Shown piece by piece: positions 1 to 7,901 of a stretch of 64,000 bases of DNA (positions are counted from its first letter, which is position 1; each line of letters opens with the position of its first letter). The notes below the pieces were generated by a model. That model searched no databases and was not told the origin of the DNA. It saw only the letters and a program-made list of their open reading frames with translations. Made by a program: the position numbers and the translations under genes. Source of the stretch: Myxococcales bacterium (GTDB taxonomy: Bacteria; Myxococcota_A; Polyangia; Polyangiales; Polyangiaceae); assembly GCA_903642325.1 (NCBI GenBank), contig CAHJWM010000020.1, forward strand, positions 28,735 through 92,734, read 5' to 3'.

Positions 1-794
1 TTGGCATGGCGCCCGATGGTCCAGAAAAGTGCGTCGACCGGGGGTAGTACGTAGCCGTCCGAGAGCGTTGCAACGCGCGCTCCGTGCTCTACGCTTTCCA
101 CTTTGACCACGTTTACCTCGTGCAACACGGCAATTCCGGCCTGTTCCATGCAAGTCCGCAGGGCATCTCCCAACATCTGGTCGAAGCCGCGGAGCGGTCG
201 CTCGTGGCGCATTGCAACCGTCACGTCACTGCCCAGACCAGCGAGGGCGCCCGCGAGCTCCACCGCGATATACCCGGCGCCCACGATCAACACGCGCTTG
301 GGCAGCGCCTCGAGCGCAAAAAAGCCGTCCGACGTCGAGCCGAGCTCGGCGCCCACTACGTCCGGGATGCTTGCGGCGGAGCCGGTGGCAATCAACACGT
401 GGGCGGCGCTGATCGCCCGCTCTCCGACGCTGACCTCTCGCGGTCCCGTGAAACGGCCGCGCCCAATCACCAGCTCCACGTTGTCTCGCTCGAGGTTCTT
501 TGCGTAGACCTCACGCAGGCGAGCGATGTAGGCTTCGCGGCGTTGGCGAAGAGCGCCAAAGTCATGGCCGCGGACCAGGACGTCGAAGCCGTAACCAGCG
601 GCGGCCTGACAGGCTTCCGCCACCTGCGCCGCGTTCCACATTACTTTTTTGGGAACACAACCCAAATTGACGCATGTGCCGCCCAAGCTGCCTGCTTCGA
701 CCAATGCCACACGCGCACCGTGAGATGCGGCGCGACGCGCGGCCGCGAGGCCGCCGCTGCCGCCTCCAATTACCAAGTAGTCGACCCGCTCCAT
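1..794 (-). CDS. gor: Glutathione-disulfide reductase, partial (C-terminus beyond left edge)
   Basis: This flavoenzyme reduces oxidised glutathione with NADPH in the cytoplasm. About 264 codons are present; the rest lies beyond the left edge. The start at 794 gives MERVDYLVIGGGSGG, an FAD-binding Rossmann motif. It is followed by the redox-active disulfide motif GGTCVNLGCVPKK, with C41 and C46. A second nucleotide-binding motif, VGAGYIAVELAG, lies around residue 170, followed by an RHERPLRGFD stretch that resembles the NADPH-selective region of glutathione reductases rather than lipoamide or mercuric reductases. The dimerisation domain with the catalytic His-Glu pair cannot be seen. The gene is divergent from the oxidoreductase starting at 918. 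Family assignment is firm; the exact substrate is inferred. Confidence 0.88.
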   Translation of the reverse strand, partial: MERVDYLVIGGGSGGLAAARRAASHGARVALVEAGSLGGTCVNLGCVPKKVMWNAAQVAEACQAAAGYGFDVLVRGHDFGALRQRREAYIARLREVYAKNLERDNVELVIGRGRFTGPREVSVGERAISAAHVLIATGSAASIPDVVGAELGSTSDGFFALEALPKRVLIVGAGYIAVELAGALAGLGSDVTVAMRHERPLRGFDQMLGDALRTCMEQAGIAVLHEVNVVKVESVEHGARVATLSDGYVLPPVDALFWTIGRHA

Positions 795-917
795 ATACCA
801 ATGGTCATCGGGCTTTGTGGCAAATTTTGCAAGCTCTCATGCACGAAACCGGTTCCGCTGTGAGCGGCGATGTTAGTTGTGTCCCGTGCTGGCGAACTTT
901 TGAGCGAGAGCGAACAC

Positions 918-2072
918 ATGGGCCCTCATCGTAGCGTGCGAATTGCAGTGATTGGAGTTGGCCGTATGGGCGCCGCGCATGCTCGCCAACTGGCGCAGGA
1001 CAAGATCCCGCGAGCCATCCTTTCGGCGGTGTGTGACACGGATCCCGAGGCGCGGGCGCGCTTCGCGGGCGTCCCCGCTTTTTCCGACGGGGCCACGCTG
1101 TTCGCGTCCGGCGTCGCCGATGCGGTGTTGATTGCCACTCCGCATTACTCTCACACGCCTCTGGCGATCGCGGCGCTCGGCGCAGGGCTCGATGTCTTGA
1201 CCGAGAAGCCGCTGGCCGTGCACAAGGCGGATTGTCTGCGCATGCTAGCCGCTTATGACACGCGCCCCAAGGCCGAGCAGGTGTTCGCGGAGATGTTCAA
1301 TCAGCGTACCGACCCGCGGTTCCTCAAGCTGCGTGAGTTGATTCGAGGCGGTGTGCTCGGCACGTTGCGGCGGATGAATTGGATCATCACCGATTGGTTT
1401 CGAACCGAGGCCTACTACCGGAGCGGCGGCTGGCGCGCGACCTGGGCCGGCGAAGGCGGCGGCGCGCTCCTCAATCAGTGTCCGCATAATTTGGATTTGT
1501 GGCAGTGGCTGTTCGGCATGCCCGAGCGCATTCACGCGTTTTGCGGATTCGGTCGCTTTCACGAGATCGAGGTAGAGGATCAAGTGACCGCGTACCTCGA
1601 ATACGCTCACGGCGCGAATGGCGTTTTCGTGACCACCACGGGTGAGGCTCCGGGCACCAATCGCTTGGAGGTCATCGGCGACTTGGGCAAAGTCATTCTA
1701 GATAGCCGAGGCCTCGAAATCACGCGTAATCAGGCGTCGGTGATGGACTACGTAAAGAACAGCCCCGATCGTTACGAGCGGCCGCCGTCGACCACGGAGC
1801 TGTTGAAGCTCGCGCCGGGCGCCGGTCAGCACAACGCGATCATCACGAATTTCGTGAATGCAATCTTGGACGGCGATGCGTTGATCGCCCCAGCGAGCGA
1901 CGGTATCCGGAGTGTGGAGCTGGCGAACGCCATGATCTATTCCGGGCTAACGAAGCAGACGGTGGAGCTGCCCCTCGACGCCGCGCTGTACGAGGCCGAG
2001 CTCCGCCGCCTGATCGAGCAATCATCCTTCTTCGAGCCTAGGCTTGGGCGTGCTGACCCCGACGGACGATAA
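918..2072 (+). CDS. Gfo/Idh/MocA family NAD(P)-dependent oxidoreductase
   Basis: This 384-residue protein belongs to the family that oxidises or reduces sugars, inositols and related compounds with NAD(P). The N-terminal Rossmann fold shows GVGRMG at about residues 13-18, and the family EKP motif is at 96-98 (TEKPLAVH). The C-terminal alpha/beta domain follows, with a tryptophan-rich stretch and NQCPHNLDLWQWL, which carries the conserved His-Asn-Asp cluster near the substrate site. The ATG at 918 was chosen because the upstream in-frame ATG at 870 adds 16 residues outside the fold. The substrate cannot be read from sequence and no sugar pathway genes flank it. Confidence 0.85.
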   Translation: MGPHRSVRIAVIGVGRMGAAHARQLAQDKIPRAILSAVCDTDPEARARFAGVPAFSDGATLFASGVADAVLIATPHYSHTPLAIAALGAGLDVLTEKPLAVHKADCLRMLAAYDTRPKAEQVFAEMFNQRTDPRFLKLRELIRGGVLGTLRRMNWIITDWFRTEAYYRSGGWRATWAGEGGGALLNQCPHNLDLWQWLFGMPERIHAFCGFGRFHEIEVEDQVTAYLEYAHGANGVFVTTTGEAPGTNRLEVIGDLGKVILDSRGLEITRNQASVMDYVKNSPDRYERPPSTTELLKLAPGAGQHNAIITNFVNAILDGDALIAPASDGIRSVELANAMIYSGLTKQTVELPLDAALYEAELRRLIEQSSFFEPRLGRADPDGR

Positions 2073-2212
2073 GCACTTAATTCCGCTGAGCATTCGCGTT
2101 TACCGCGCGGTGCTAAGCCCAAGAATGCCCAGCGAGGCCTTCTGAAAACGCTTACCTCTTAAAGCTCGCACGCTAATGCCGTTCATGAGCGTGGCGCCGC
2201 CTGGCGTTCACC

Positions 2213-3367
2213 ATGACCGGTTTTCCCGATGTAGGCGCTTCGCGCTCCCGCCCGCCCCGTGCCATACGCGAGGCCCGAGCCGACGCCTCCGACGTCACCG
2301 ACAGTGGCGTCTTCCAGTTATTCGAGTCGGCTGTTCTGGTGTTTGCTAGCCCAGGCGGGGATTTGAGCTTGGCTGCCGATGCGCTCGAAGAGTCGGGGTT
2401 CACCATGGTGTTCGTGCCCGCCTCGGCGCGCGTCGAGGATCTGGCTTTCGTGCCTCGCTTCGCGATCATCGAGCTTGCCGTGCCTGGTGCGATCGAGCTG
2501 CTGCGCAGCATCTCTCGCCCGGACTCGGCCGTACAAGCGTTGGCATTGCTCGGCCCCGACGAGCCGGAGGGCCCAGCCTTGGCGGCTGGTGCGACGCTCA
2601 CTCTGCGACGGCCATTGTCGACGGAGGACGCCTTGTTCTGTCTCCGACGTTTTCGCACCGATGACGAAGAACGACGTCAGCCGCCACACGTCTTCGACCA
2701 AGCGCGAGGCATGCCAAAGGCTATCTTAGAATCGGTTTTGGCGACGATCGGCCATGAAATCAAAAACCCCTTGGCGGCGGCCTTGGCCAGTGTCGAATGC
2801 TTGCGTGAGCCGGAGCTCACACGACGCTTGTCCGAGAACGAACGCGCGGCCGCCGTCGACGACGTTGCCATCGCCCTGCGACGCATCAGAGACGTAATGG
2901 GTGCGGTTACGTCGCTGGTGCGCGGTACCCAGCCGGTGCTGGAAAAGCTCTTGCTGTGGGACTCGGCCGAGCGGGCGATCGCGACGCTCGACTCGAGCTT
3001 GCGTGTGGAATTGGCGGGCGATCGCCACGTTCGCGGCTTCGGCAATGGGCCGTTGCTCGAGCAAGTCATCGTCAACCTACTGCAAAATGCCGTGGATGCG
3101 ACGAGCGACGCCGAGCATCCTCAAATCCTGGTGCGCGTTTACAGCGCGGCGCACGAAGCACGCATCTCCGTGCGAGACAACGGCCCAGGCGTCCCCGTCA
3201 TGCTCCGGGAACGCATCTTCGATCCATTCTTTACGACCAAGGGTGAACGCGGCACCGGTCTCGGTTTGGTGCTCGTCCACCACGCCGTAGGGCGCATGGG
3301 GGGAACCGTGACCTTGGGACCAACGCAAAGCGGCGCCGTTTTTCGAGTTCGCCTGCGCGGTGTGTGA
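2213..3367 (+). CDS. Sensor histidine kinase with degenerate N-terminal receiver-like domain
   Basis: This is a soluble 384-residue kinase with no membrane segment. Residues about 38-150 look like a response-regulator receiver fold that has lost its chemistry. The acidic pocket reads VLVFASPGG, the phospho-acceptor position reads IIELAVPG (Glu87 instead of Asp), and the usual Lys region reads TLRRP. The kinase core follows. It has the HisKA box GHEIKNPLAAA (His181), N box NLLQNAVDA, G1 box DNGPGVP, F box FDPFFTTK and G2 box GERGTGLGL. No response regulator is adjacent, so its partner is unknown. It is convergent with recQ. Confidence 0.86.
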   Translation: MTGFPDVGASRSRPPRAIREARADASDVTDSGVFQLFESAVLVFASPGGDLSLAADALEESGFTMVFVPASARVEDLAFVPRFAIIELAVPGAIELLRSISRPDSAVQALALLGPDEPEGPALAAGATLTLRRPLSTEDALFCLRRFRTDDEERRQPPHVFDQARGMPKAILESVLATIGHEIKNPLAAALASVECLREPELTRRLSENERAAAVDDVAIALRRIRDVMGAVTSLVRGTQPVLEKLLLWDSAERAIATLDSSLRVELAGDRHVRGFGNGPLLEQVIVNLLQNAVDATSDAEHPQILVRVYSAAHEARISVRDNGPGVPVMLRERIFDPFFTTKGERGTGLGLVLVHHAVGRMGGTVTLGPTQSGAVFRVRLRGV

Positions 3368-3434
3368 ACGGCCTTTGTAACGCCGCGTGGCTCGTCACTC
3401 GTAACACCTAGGTTTCGATTCATTCGCGTGCCGC

Positions 3435-5156
3435 TCATTGGCCGAGCGCGTTCAAAAAGCGTTCCCCGTAATGCTCCAGCTTGGTCGGGCCGACACCGGA
3501 GATACAGAGGAGCTGAGCGCTGTTTTGCGGCTTAGTGCGGGCCATTTCCAGCAACGTGGCGTCCGAAAAGACCACGTACGGCGGTACGCCTCGCTCGCGG
3601 GCGATGTCTTTGCGAAGTGCACGCAGGCGGTCGAAGAGCGACACATCGGAGTCGAAGGGAGTCGATTCGGTTGGCTCGGGGCGATCCCGCTTGCGAGCAG
3701 CGCGCGCCTGGGCGCGCTCTTCGGCGGTGGCGCGCTTCGGCTGCTTGGAGAAAAGCTCGAAATTCCGGCATACGTCACAAGCGGCCCCACACGCGGCCAG
3801 CTCTTCCCCAAAGTAGCTCGCTAGCTGCGCGTGGCGGCACGTGCGCGTTTCGGCCATGCGAAACACCTCGCGCGCCTGCGCGCGCGTTCGATCGGCTTGC
3901 GCGTCGTCGTCGGTGTTGTCTGCGAAGCGGTCATAGGCCTTGACCTCCGACCACGAGTACAGGAGCACGCAATCGGCCTCCAAACCGTCGCGGCCCGCTC
4001 GCCCTAGCTCTTGGTAGTAGCCCTCGACGGAACGGGGCATGTCGTGATGCACGACGAAGCGCACGTTCGATTTATCGATCCCCATGCCGAAGGCGATGGT
4101 CGCCACGACCACGTCGATTTCGTCGTTCTGAAATGCGTCTTGCACGGCCGCGCGCTGGGTGGCCTCGAGCCCCGCGTGATAGTGCCCCGCCCGCACGCCG
4201 TGTTTTTTGAGGAACTCGGACACGCTTTCCACCGTTTTCCGCGATAAACAATAGACGATACCGCTCTGACGAGGACGGCTGCGCGCGACGGCCAAGGCGG
4301 CCTCCTTGGCAGTGCGGCCGAGCGAGTCGCCTTTGGCAAAGGCGTGCAAGTGCAGATTCTTTCTGAAGAACGAGCCGCGGTAGCGCGCCGGGGAACGCAT
4401 GCCGAGCTGCTGCACGATGTCCGCCGTCACCTGGGGCGTGGCGGTGGCGGTCAGGGCGAGCACCGGAACGTGGGGAAACTTCGCCTTGAGTCCGGAAAGA
4501 TTACGATAGGCGGGCCTGAAATCGTGGCCCCAGTGGCTGATGCAGTGTGCTTCGTCGACGGCGATCAGGTTCAATTTCAGCTCACCCAACGCGCGTCCGA
4601 CCGACGCTTCGAGGCCTTCCGGAGCGCAGTACAAAAGCTCGTAACGACCGGCGCGCAGCTCGGAAACGCGTGCGCGCCGCTCGTCTGCCGAAAGCGTCGA
4701 ATTCAAATAGGTGGCCCGCACGCCCACCTCGGTCATGGCATCCACCTGATCTTTCATCAACGCAATCAACGGCGAGATGACCAGCGTTAGCCCACCCAAG
4801 ATGCGAGCGGGGATCTGATAGGTGATGGATTTTCCCGCGCCGGTCGGCATCACCCCGATGCAGTCCCGCCCGCTCAGCACGGTGTCGATGATCTCGCGCT
4901 GACCGGGGCGGAAGGCATCGTAGCCAAAGCACTCTTTCAACACACCGGCCGGATCACTCTGCTTGTGGAGGACCGCACCTTCCGCCAAGAGGCTCGCAAT
5001 TCTCTTCAACATCTCCAAAAGCTCGGGCGGGAATTCCGATGGGTTGCGCTTCCACGCCAAACGAAGCACCGAAAGCTCCGCCTCACAGGCTCGTTGCTCG
5101 CCGACCGATAGCGTTTGGGAGACTTTTTCGGCCAGCGCCGCCGTGGTCTCGTGCAC
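3435..5156 (-). CDS. recQ: ATP-dependent DNA helicase RecQ
   Basis: This superfamily 2 3'-5' DNA helicase acts in recombination and fork repair. The sequence shows an N-terminal extension of about 70 residues, then Walker A MPTGAGKS (103-110), the Walker B box DEAH (201-204) in AVDEAHCISHWGHDF, the motif VI region QELGRAGRDG, a zinc site (CRHAQL...CGAACDVC) and a C-terminal HRDC domain ending in GVGPTKLEHYG. The space between the zinc site and HRDC is short, so the winged-helix part of the RQC region seems reduced or absent. I prefer the GTG at 5156, which leaves a 20-nt gap after the GNAT gene. A TTG at 5219 in the same frame would overlap that gene by 43 nt. Confidence 0.9.
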   Translation of the reverse strand: MHETTAALAEKVSQTLSVGEQRACEAELSVLRLAWKRNPSEFPPELLEMLKRIASLLAEGAVLHKQSDPAGVLKECFGYDAFRPGQREIIDTVLSGRDCIGVMPTGAGKSITYQIPARILGGLTLVISPLIALMKDQVDAMTEVGVRATYLNSTLSADERRARVSELRAGRYELLYCAPEGLEASVGRALGELKLNLIAVDEAHCISHWGHDFRPAYRNLSGLKAKFPHVPVLALTATATPQVTADIVQQLGMRSPARYRGSFFRKNLHLHAFAKGDSLGRTAKEAALAVARSRPRQSGIVYCLSRKTVESVSEFLKKHGVRAGHYHAGLEATQRAAVQDAFQNDEIDVVVATIAFGMGIDKSNVRFVVHHDMPRSVEGYYQELGRAGRDGLEADCVLLYSWSEVKAYDRFADNTDDDAQADRTRAQAREVFRMAETRTCRHAQLASYFGEELAACGAACDVCRNFELFSKQPKRATAEERAQARAARKRDRPEPTESTPFDSDVSLFDRLRALRKDIARERGVPPYVVFSDATLLEMARTKPQNSAQLLCISGVGPTKLEHYGERFLNALGQ

Positions 5157-5176
5157 CGAATTTCCGGTTAGCTCGC

Positions 5177-5740
5177 TCAAAATAGGGGTCCGAGCAGGTC
5201 GATAGCGCCAGCCGGCCAAGGCTCGTCGGTCAGCGCCAAATGCAGAAGATCTGCCATTTTGCCGGTTTCATGAGCTTGCGTTCCGACGTCGAGGCGACGG
5301 ATCTCGACATCCAACCCCCGGTAACCAAGCGATGCATAGATGGCGGCCTCTCCAAACAAGAGCGCATGCTTGATTCCGCGTTCGACCAAGCCGCTGTGAG
5401 CGCGCTCCAATAAATGGCGCACCAAGCCGAGGCCACGCCGGGAGGCGTGCACGCATACTTCCGCCACGCCGCCGGTCATGAGCTCCGCGCCGCCAACACG
5501 GATTCGTTTTTCGTGTACCGCAGCATGAGCCACCAGCCGACCGTCCGGTGCTCGCAACAGGTAGCGGTGCAGCGGCATTTCCTGAGCGTAGCGGCGTTCC
5601 CGAAAGAACGCCTGCCAAGGCTGATTGAAGCAGCCACCCAGCAGCTCACGCAGCTCTCGATCGAGTACCGCCGAGACGTCCGGCTCGCGGGTATATTCGA
5701 GCCGAAGTGAGGCTAGCGTCGATGGCATCGGCGCGCGCAT
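5177..5740 (-). CDS. GNAT family N-acetyltransferase
   Basis: This 187-residue protein is probably a single-domain acetyl-CoA-dependent acetyltransferase. The central GNAT features are visible: a beta strand reading GGVAEVCVHASRRGLGLVRHLL, in which R-x-x-G-L-G forms the pyrophosphate-binding loop, then ERGIKHALLFGEAAIYASLGYRG, the typical GYRG ending of strand 5. The acceptor is unknown. It is the first gene of a pair with recQ (20-nt gap), and its upstream region contains the 14-bp palindrome at 5790-5803, so the two are probably co-transcribed and may be controlled together. Confidence 0.78.
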   Translation of the reverse strand: MRAPMPSTLASLRLEYTREPDVSAVLDRELRELLGGCFNQPWQAFFRERRYAQEMPLHRYLLRAPDGRLVAHAAVHEKRIRVGGAELMTGGVAEVCVHASRRGLGLVRHLLERAHSGLVERGIKHALLFGEAAIYASLGYRGLDVEIRRLDVGTQAHETGKMADLLHLALTDEPWPAGAIDLLGPLF

Positions 5741-5789
5741 TCTGCGCTCGAATAGCGGGTCCCGCCAATACCGAAAACTTAGTCATCCA

Positions 5790-5803
5790 CGCAAACGTTT
5801 GCG
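5790..5803. promoter_or_regulatory. Perfect 14-bp palindrome resembling a LacI/PurR-family operator
   Basis: The sequence CGCAAACGTTTGCG is perfectly self-complementary with a central CG, the layout of LacI-family operators; with its flanking A it reads ACGCAAACGTTTGCG, very close to the known E. coli PurR box. It lies 50 bp upstream of the GNAT start on the minus strand, where a promoter is expected. No LacI-family gene is in the window, so the regulator is unknown. Confidence 0.5.
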
Positions 5804-6078
5804 GCTGAGCGGGCGTGTGCCAGGCTCGCCCGACGGTCGGTTCACGTTCGCGCCGATAGGGTCGGGAAACACGCGCCGGAAAATTTGACCGAAAGGGGTG
5901 TCTCCGTCGACGACGCTTCGCGCTCGACGCCCTGCAAATCTTCGTTGCGCAAGTCGCCCCTCACGCAAATCGAAGCGCCTGGGTATTGGGCCGGCAAAAC
6001 GTTCGACGCCAAGCTCGAGCAGTGGATGCCCCGCGCCTCACTCGCACCACGCCGCTCGCGTGCACCGCGCCGCACACC

Positions 6079-6107
6079 GTGCACGCCGTGCACGCCGTGC
6101 ACGCCGT
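6079..6107. repeat. Three tandem copies of a 9-bp unit
   Basis: The unit GTGCACGCC occurs at 6079-6087, 6088-6096 and 6097-6105, followed by GT of a partial fourth copy; a diverged copy precedes it. It lies in the 509-bp non-coding stretch between the GNAT gene and the cysteine-rich lipoprotein. No function is evident. Confidence 0.75.
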
Positions 6108-6166
6108 CTCGCGGCACTCGAGTCTCACCGAATGCGCGGTGTAAGTGCGACACCTCCAAACCAGCA

Positions 6167-6222
6167 GTGTCAATGACACGGGGTGTCGCGCGGGATCGAT
6201 TTTAGGCGAGGATTGCTATAGT
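6167..6222 (+). promoter_or_regulatory. Alternating GTGTCA/TGACAC half-sites and a candidate -10 box upstream of the cysteine-rich lipoprotein
   Basis: GTGTCA-A-TGACAC at 6167-6179 is a perfect inverted repeat. Its right arm pairs again with GTGTC at 6183-6187, giving three alternating half-sites. A TATAGT hexamer at 6217-6222 lies 28 bp before the GTG start at 6250, and AGGGAGA near 6236 serves as ribosome binding site. I see no clear -35 box, so an activator- or ECF-type promoter is possible. The rest of 5741-6249 holds only the palindrome and the 9-bp repeats listed separately. Confidence 0.4.
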
Positions 6223-6249
6223 CTTGGTTATTTCCAGGGAGACTTATCC

Positions 6250-7743
6250 GTGAAGCCCAACCGCCTCAGTCAGTGGTTACGTGCGAGCGTCTTGCTAGCC
6301 ATTTGTTCCTTCACGGCCTACGCGTGTGATGGCTCGACATTCACTGCCACCGGCGGCGGCCATGGCGGCGGCGCCAGCGGGCGGAGCGGGTCGACCGCTC
6401 GCGGCGGTGGGCCAAGCGCGGATGCCGGTGATTTCTCGGCGGGCGGTGAGACCGTCAAAGGCAACTGTCGGGGCCCGGAAGACTGCGACGATGGGGACCC
6501 GTGCACGCTCGACGATTGCGGAAAAGACGGGATATGTACGATCTCGCCCAAGTGCGGCCCGACAGAGAAATGCTGTGACGGGGCCTGCGGTCAGTGCTGC
6601 GGTCAAGCGGACTGCAATGATGAAGTGAAGTGCACGGACGACGTTTGCTTCGCCGGGGCCTGTACCCACGCTGCGAACAACGCCACGTGCAAGGCCGACG
6701 AATACTGCTCCGTCACCAACGGTTGCCGCAAGAAGGAGGCCTGCTCGGTCGCGATGGACTGTGACGATGCGGACAAGTGCACGGACGATGCTTGTAGCGC
6801 CTCGTTGTGTAATCACGTCGCCACCGCCTGCCCGAACAACGGCGTGTGCTGTCCCGGTGTCGGTTGCGCTGAATGCTGCGATGACGCGGGCTGCAACGAC
6901 AAGGATCCGTGCACGAAGGACTCGTGCTCGGCAGGCAAGTGCAAACATGCCGATTTTTGCGGAGACGGCAAATGTTGTCCCGCTGCCGACAAAACCTCGG
7001 CTACGTGTGGCTCGTGTTGCTCAGCCGCTGATTGCAACGACTCCGTGAGCTGCACCAAAGACTCGTGCGCGCAGGGTGCGTGCGGTCACACCGCCGACCC
7101 GGCGCAGTGCCGCCTGGGTTACGCATGCGATCCGGTCAAGGGCTGCCAAGTGACCGACAAGTGCATCAAAGCATCCGACTGCGCGCCGGGCAGCGGCTGC
7201 CAGACGGCGTCCTGTGTCTCGGGCAAATGCAGTTATACCGACTGCGGAACGGGGACCAACTGCTGCTCGGACAAGACCTGCAAGGCCTGCTGCGCGGACG
7301 CAGACTGCAACGACAACGTGTCGTGTACCGTCGATACCTGTAATGACGGGGTTTGCTCGCACAAAGCAGATCAAAGCCTCTGCGGGAGGGCCACTCCCAC
7401 GTGCGATCCCGCGAACGGCGGCTGCATTCAATGCACGACCGACGCGCAATGTGACGACAAGAGCGAATGCACCGTGGACAGCTGTGACCTGAGCAGTCAC
7501 ACGTGTAGGAACGTGGCCAAGGTGTGCGCCGCGAAGGGTTTGCTCTGCTGCGGCACGTCGTGCGCCGCCTGCTGCAACAACCTCGATTGCCAGGGTGGCG
7601 TTACCGCGTTCATCGCGCCCATTGGCGGAAACTCGTGCCCAGTGTCTACGTGCAGCAATGGCACCTGTGTGACAACCAAGAGGACCTGCCCGTTCGGTAG
7701 CAGTTGTTGCGCCTCCGGGTGCTGCAGCATCGAGGTGCAATAA
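6250..7743 (+). CDS. Cysteine-rich secreted lipoprotein with about nine Dickkopf-like repeats
   Basis: This 497-residue exported protein starts at GTG 6250, which has an AGGGAGA ribosome binding site and begins a signal peptide (VKPNRLSQWLRASVLLAIC...) ending in a weak lipobox AYAC. A Gly/Ser-rich linker follows. The rest is about nine repeats of a unit with the pattern DC-ND-x-CT-x-D-x-C-x-x-G-x-C-x-H, roughly 45-60 residues apart, with Cys pairs (CC) between repeats. Such modules are common in predicted cell-surface proteins of myxobacteria and are presumed to be disulfide-bonded; their role is unknown. The last repeat is diverged. Nothing indicates an enzyme. Confidence 0.82.
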   Translation: MKPNRLSQWLRASVLLAICSFTAYACDGSTFTATGGGHGGGASGRSGSTARGGGPSADAGDFSAGGETVKGNCRGPEDCDDGDPCTLDDCGKDGICTISPKCGPTEKCCDGACGQCCGQADCNDEVKCTDDVCFAGACTHAANNATCKADEYCSVTNGCRKKEACSVAMDCDDADKCTDDACSASLCNHVATACPNNGVCCPGVGCAECCDDAGCNDKDPCTKDSCSAGKCKHADFCGDGKCCPAADKTSATCGSCCSAADCNDSVSCTKDSCAQGACGHTADPAQCRLGYACDPVKGCQVTDKCIKASDCAPGSGCQTASCVSGKCSYTDCGTGTNCCSDKTCKACCADADCNDNVSCTVDTCNDGVCSHKADQSLCGRATPTCDPANGGCIQCTTDAQCDDKSECTVDSCDLSSHTCRNVAKVCAAKGLLCCGTSCAACCNNLDCQGGVTAFIAPIGGNSCPVSTCSNGTCVTTKRTCPFGSSCCASGCCSIEVQ

Positions 7744-7901
7744 CCTCCCACCCCGAGCAGGCCCTCTTACGCCGCGCAGGGCCCGAACCTTCCTCGTTCA
7801 TGCCCGTTCCGCCTCGCCGGGCAAGTCGCGCGACTCGAGCAGAATCGCCCAACTTGCAATAGACGACAGAACTTTCTCGTTCTTGCGGCGTCACAACACG
7901 G

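Noticed and set aside
84..863. Long plus-strand frame opposite the glutathione reductase
   Set aside because: It is antisense to clear FAD, disulfide and NADPH motifs on the minus strand and has no recognisable features.
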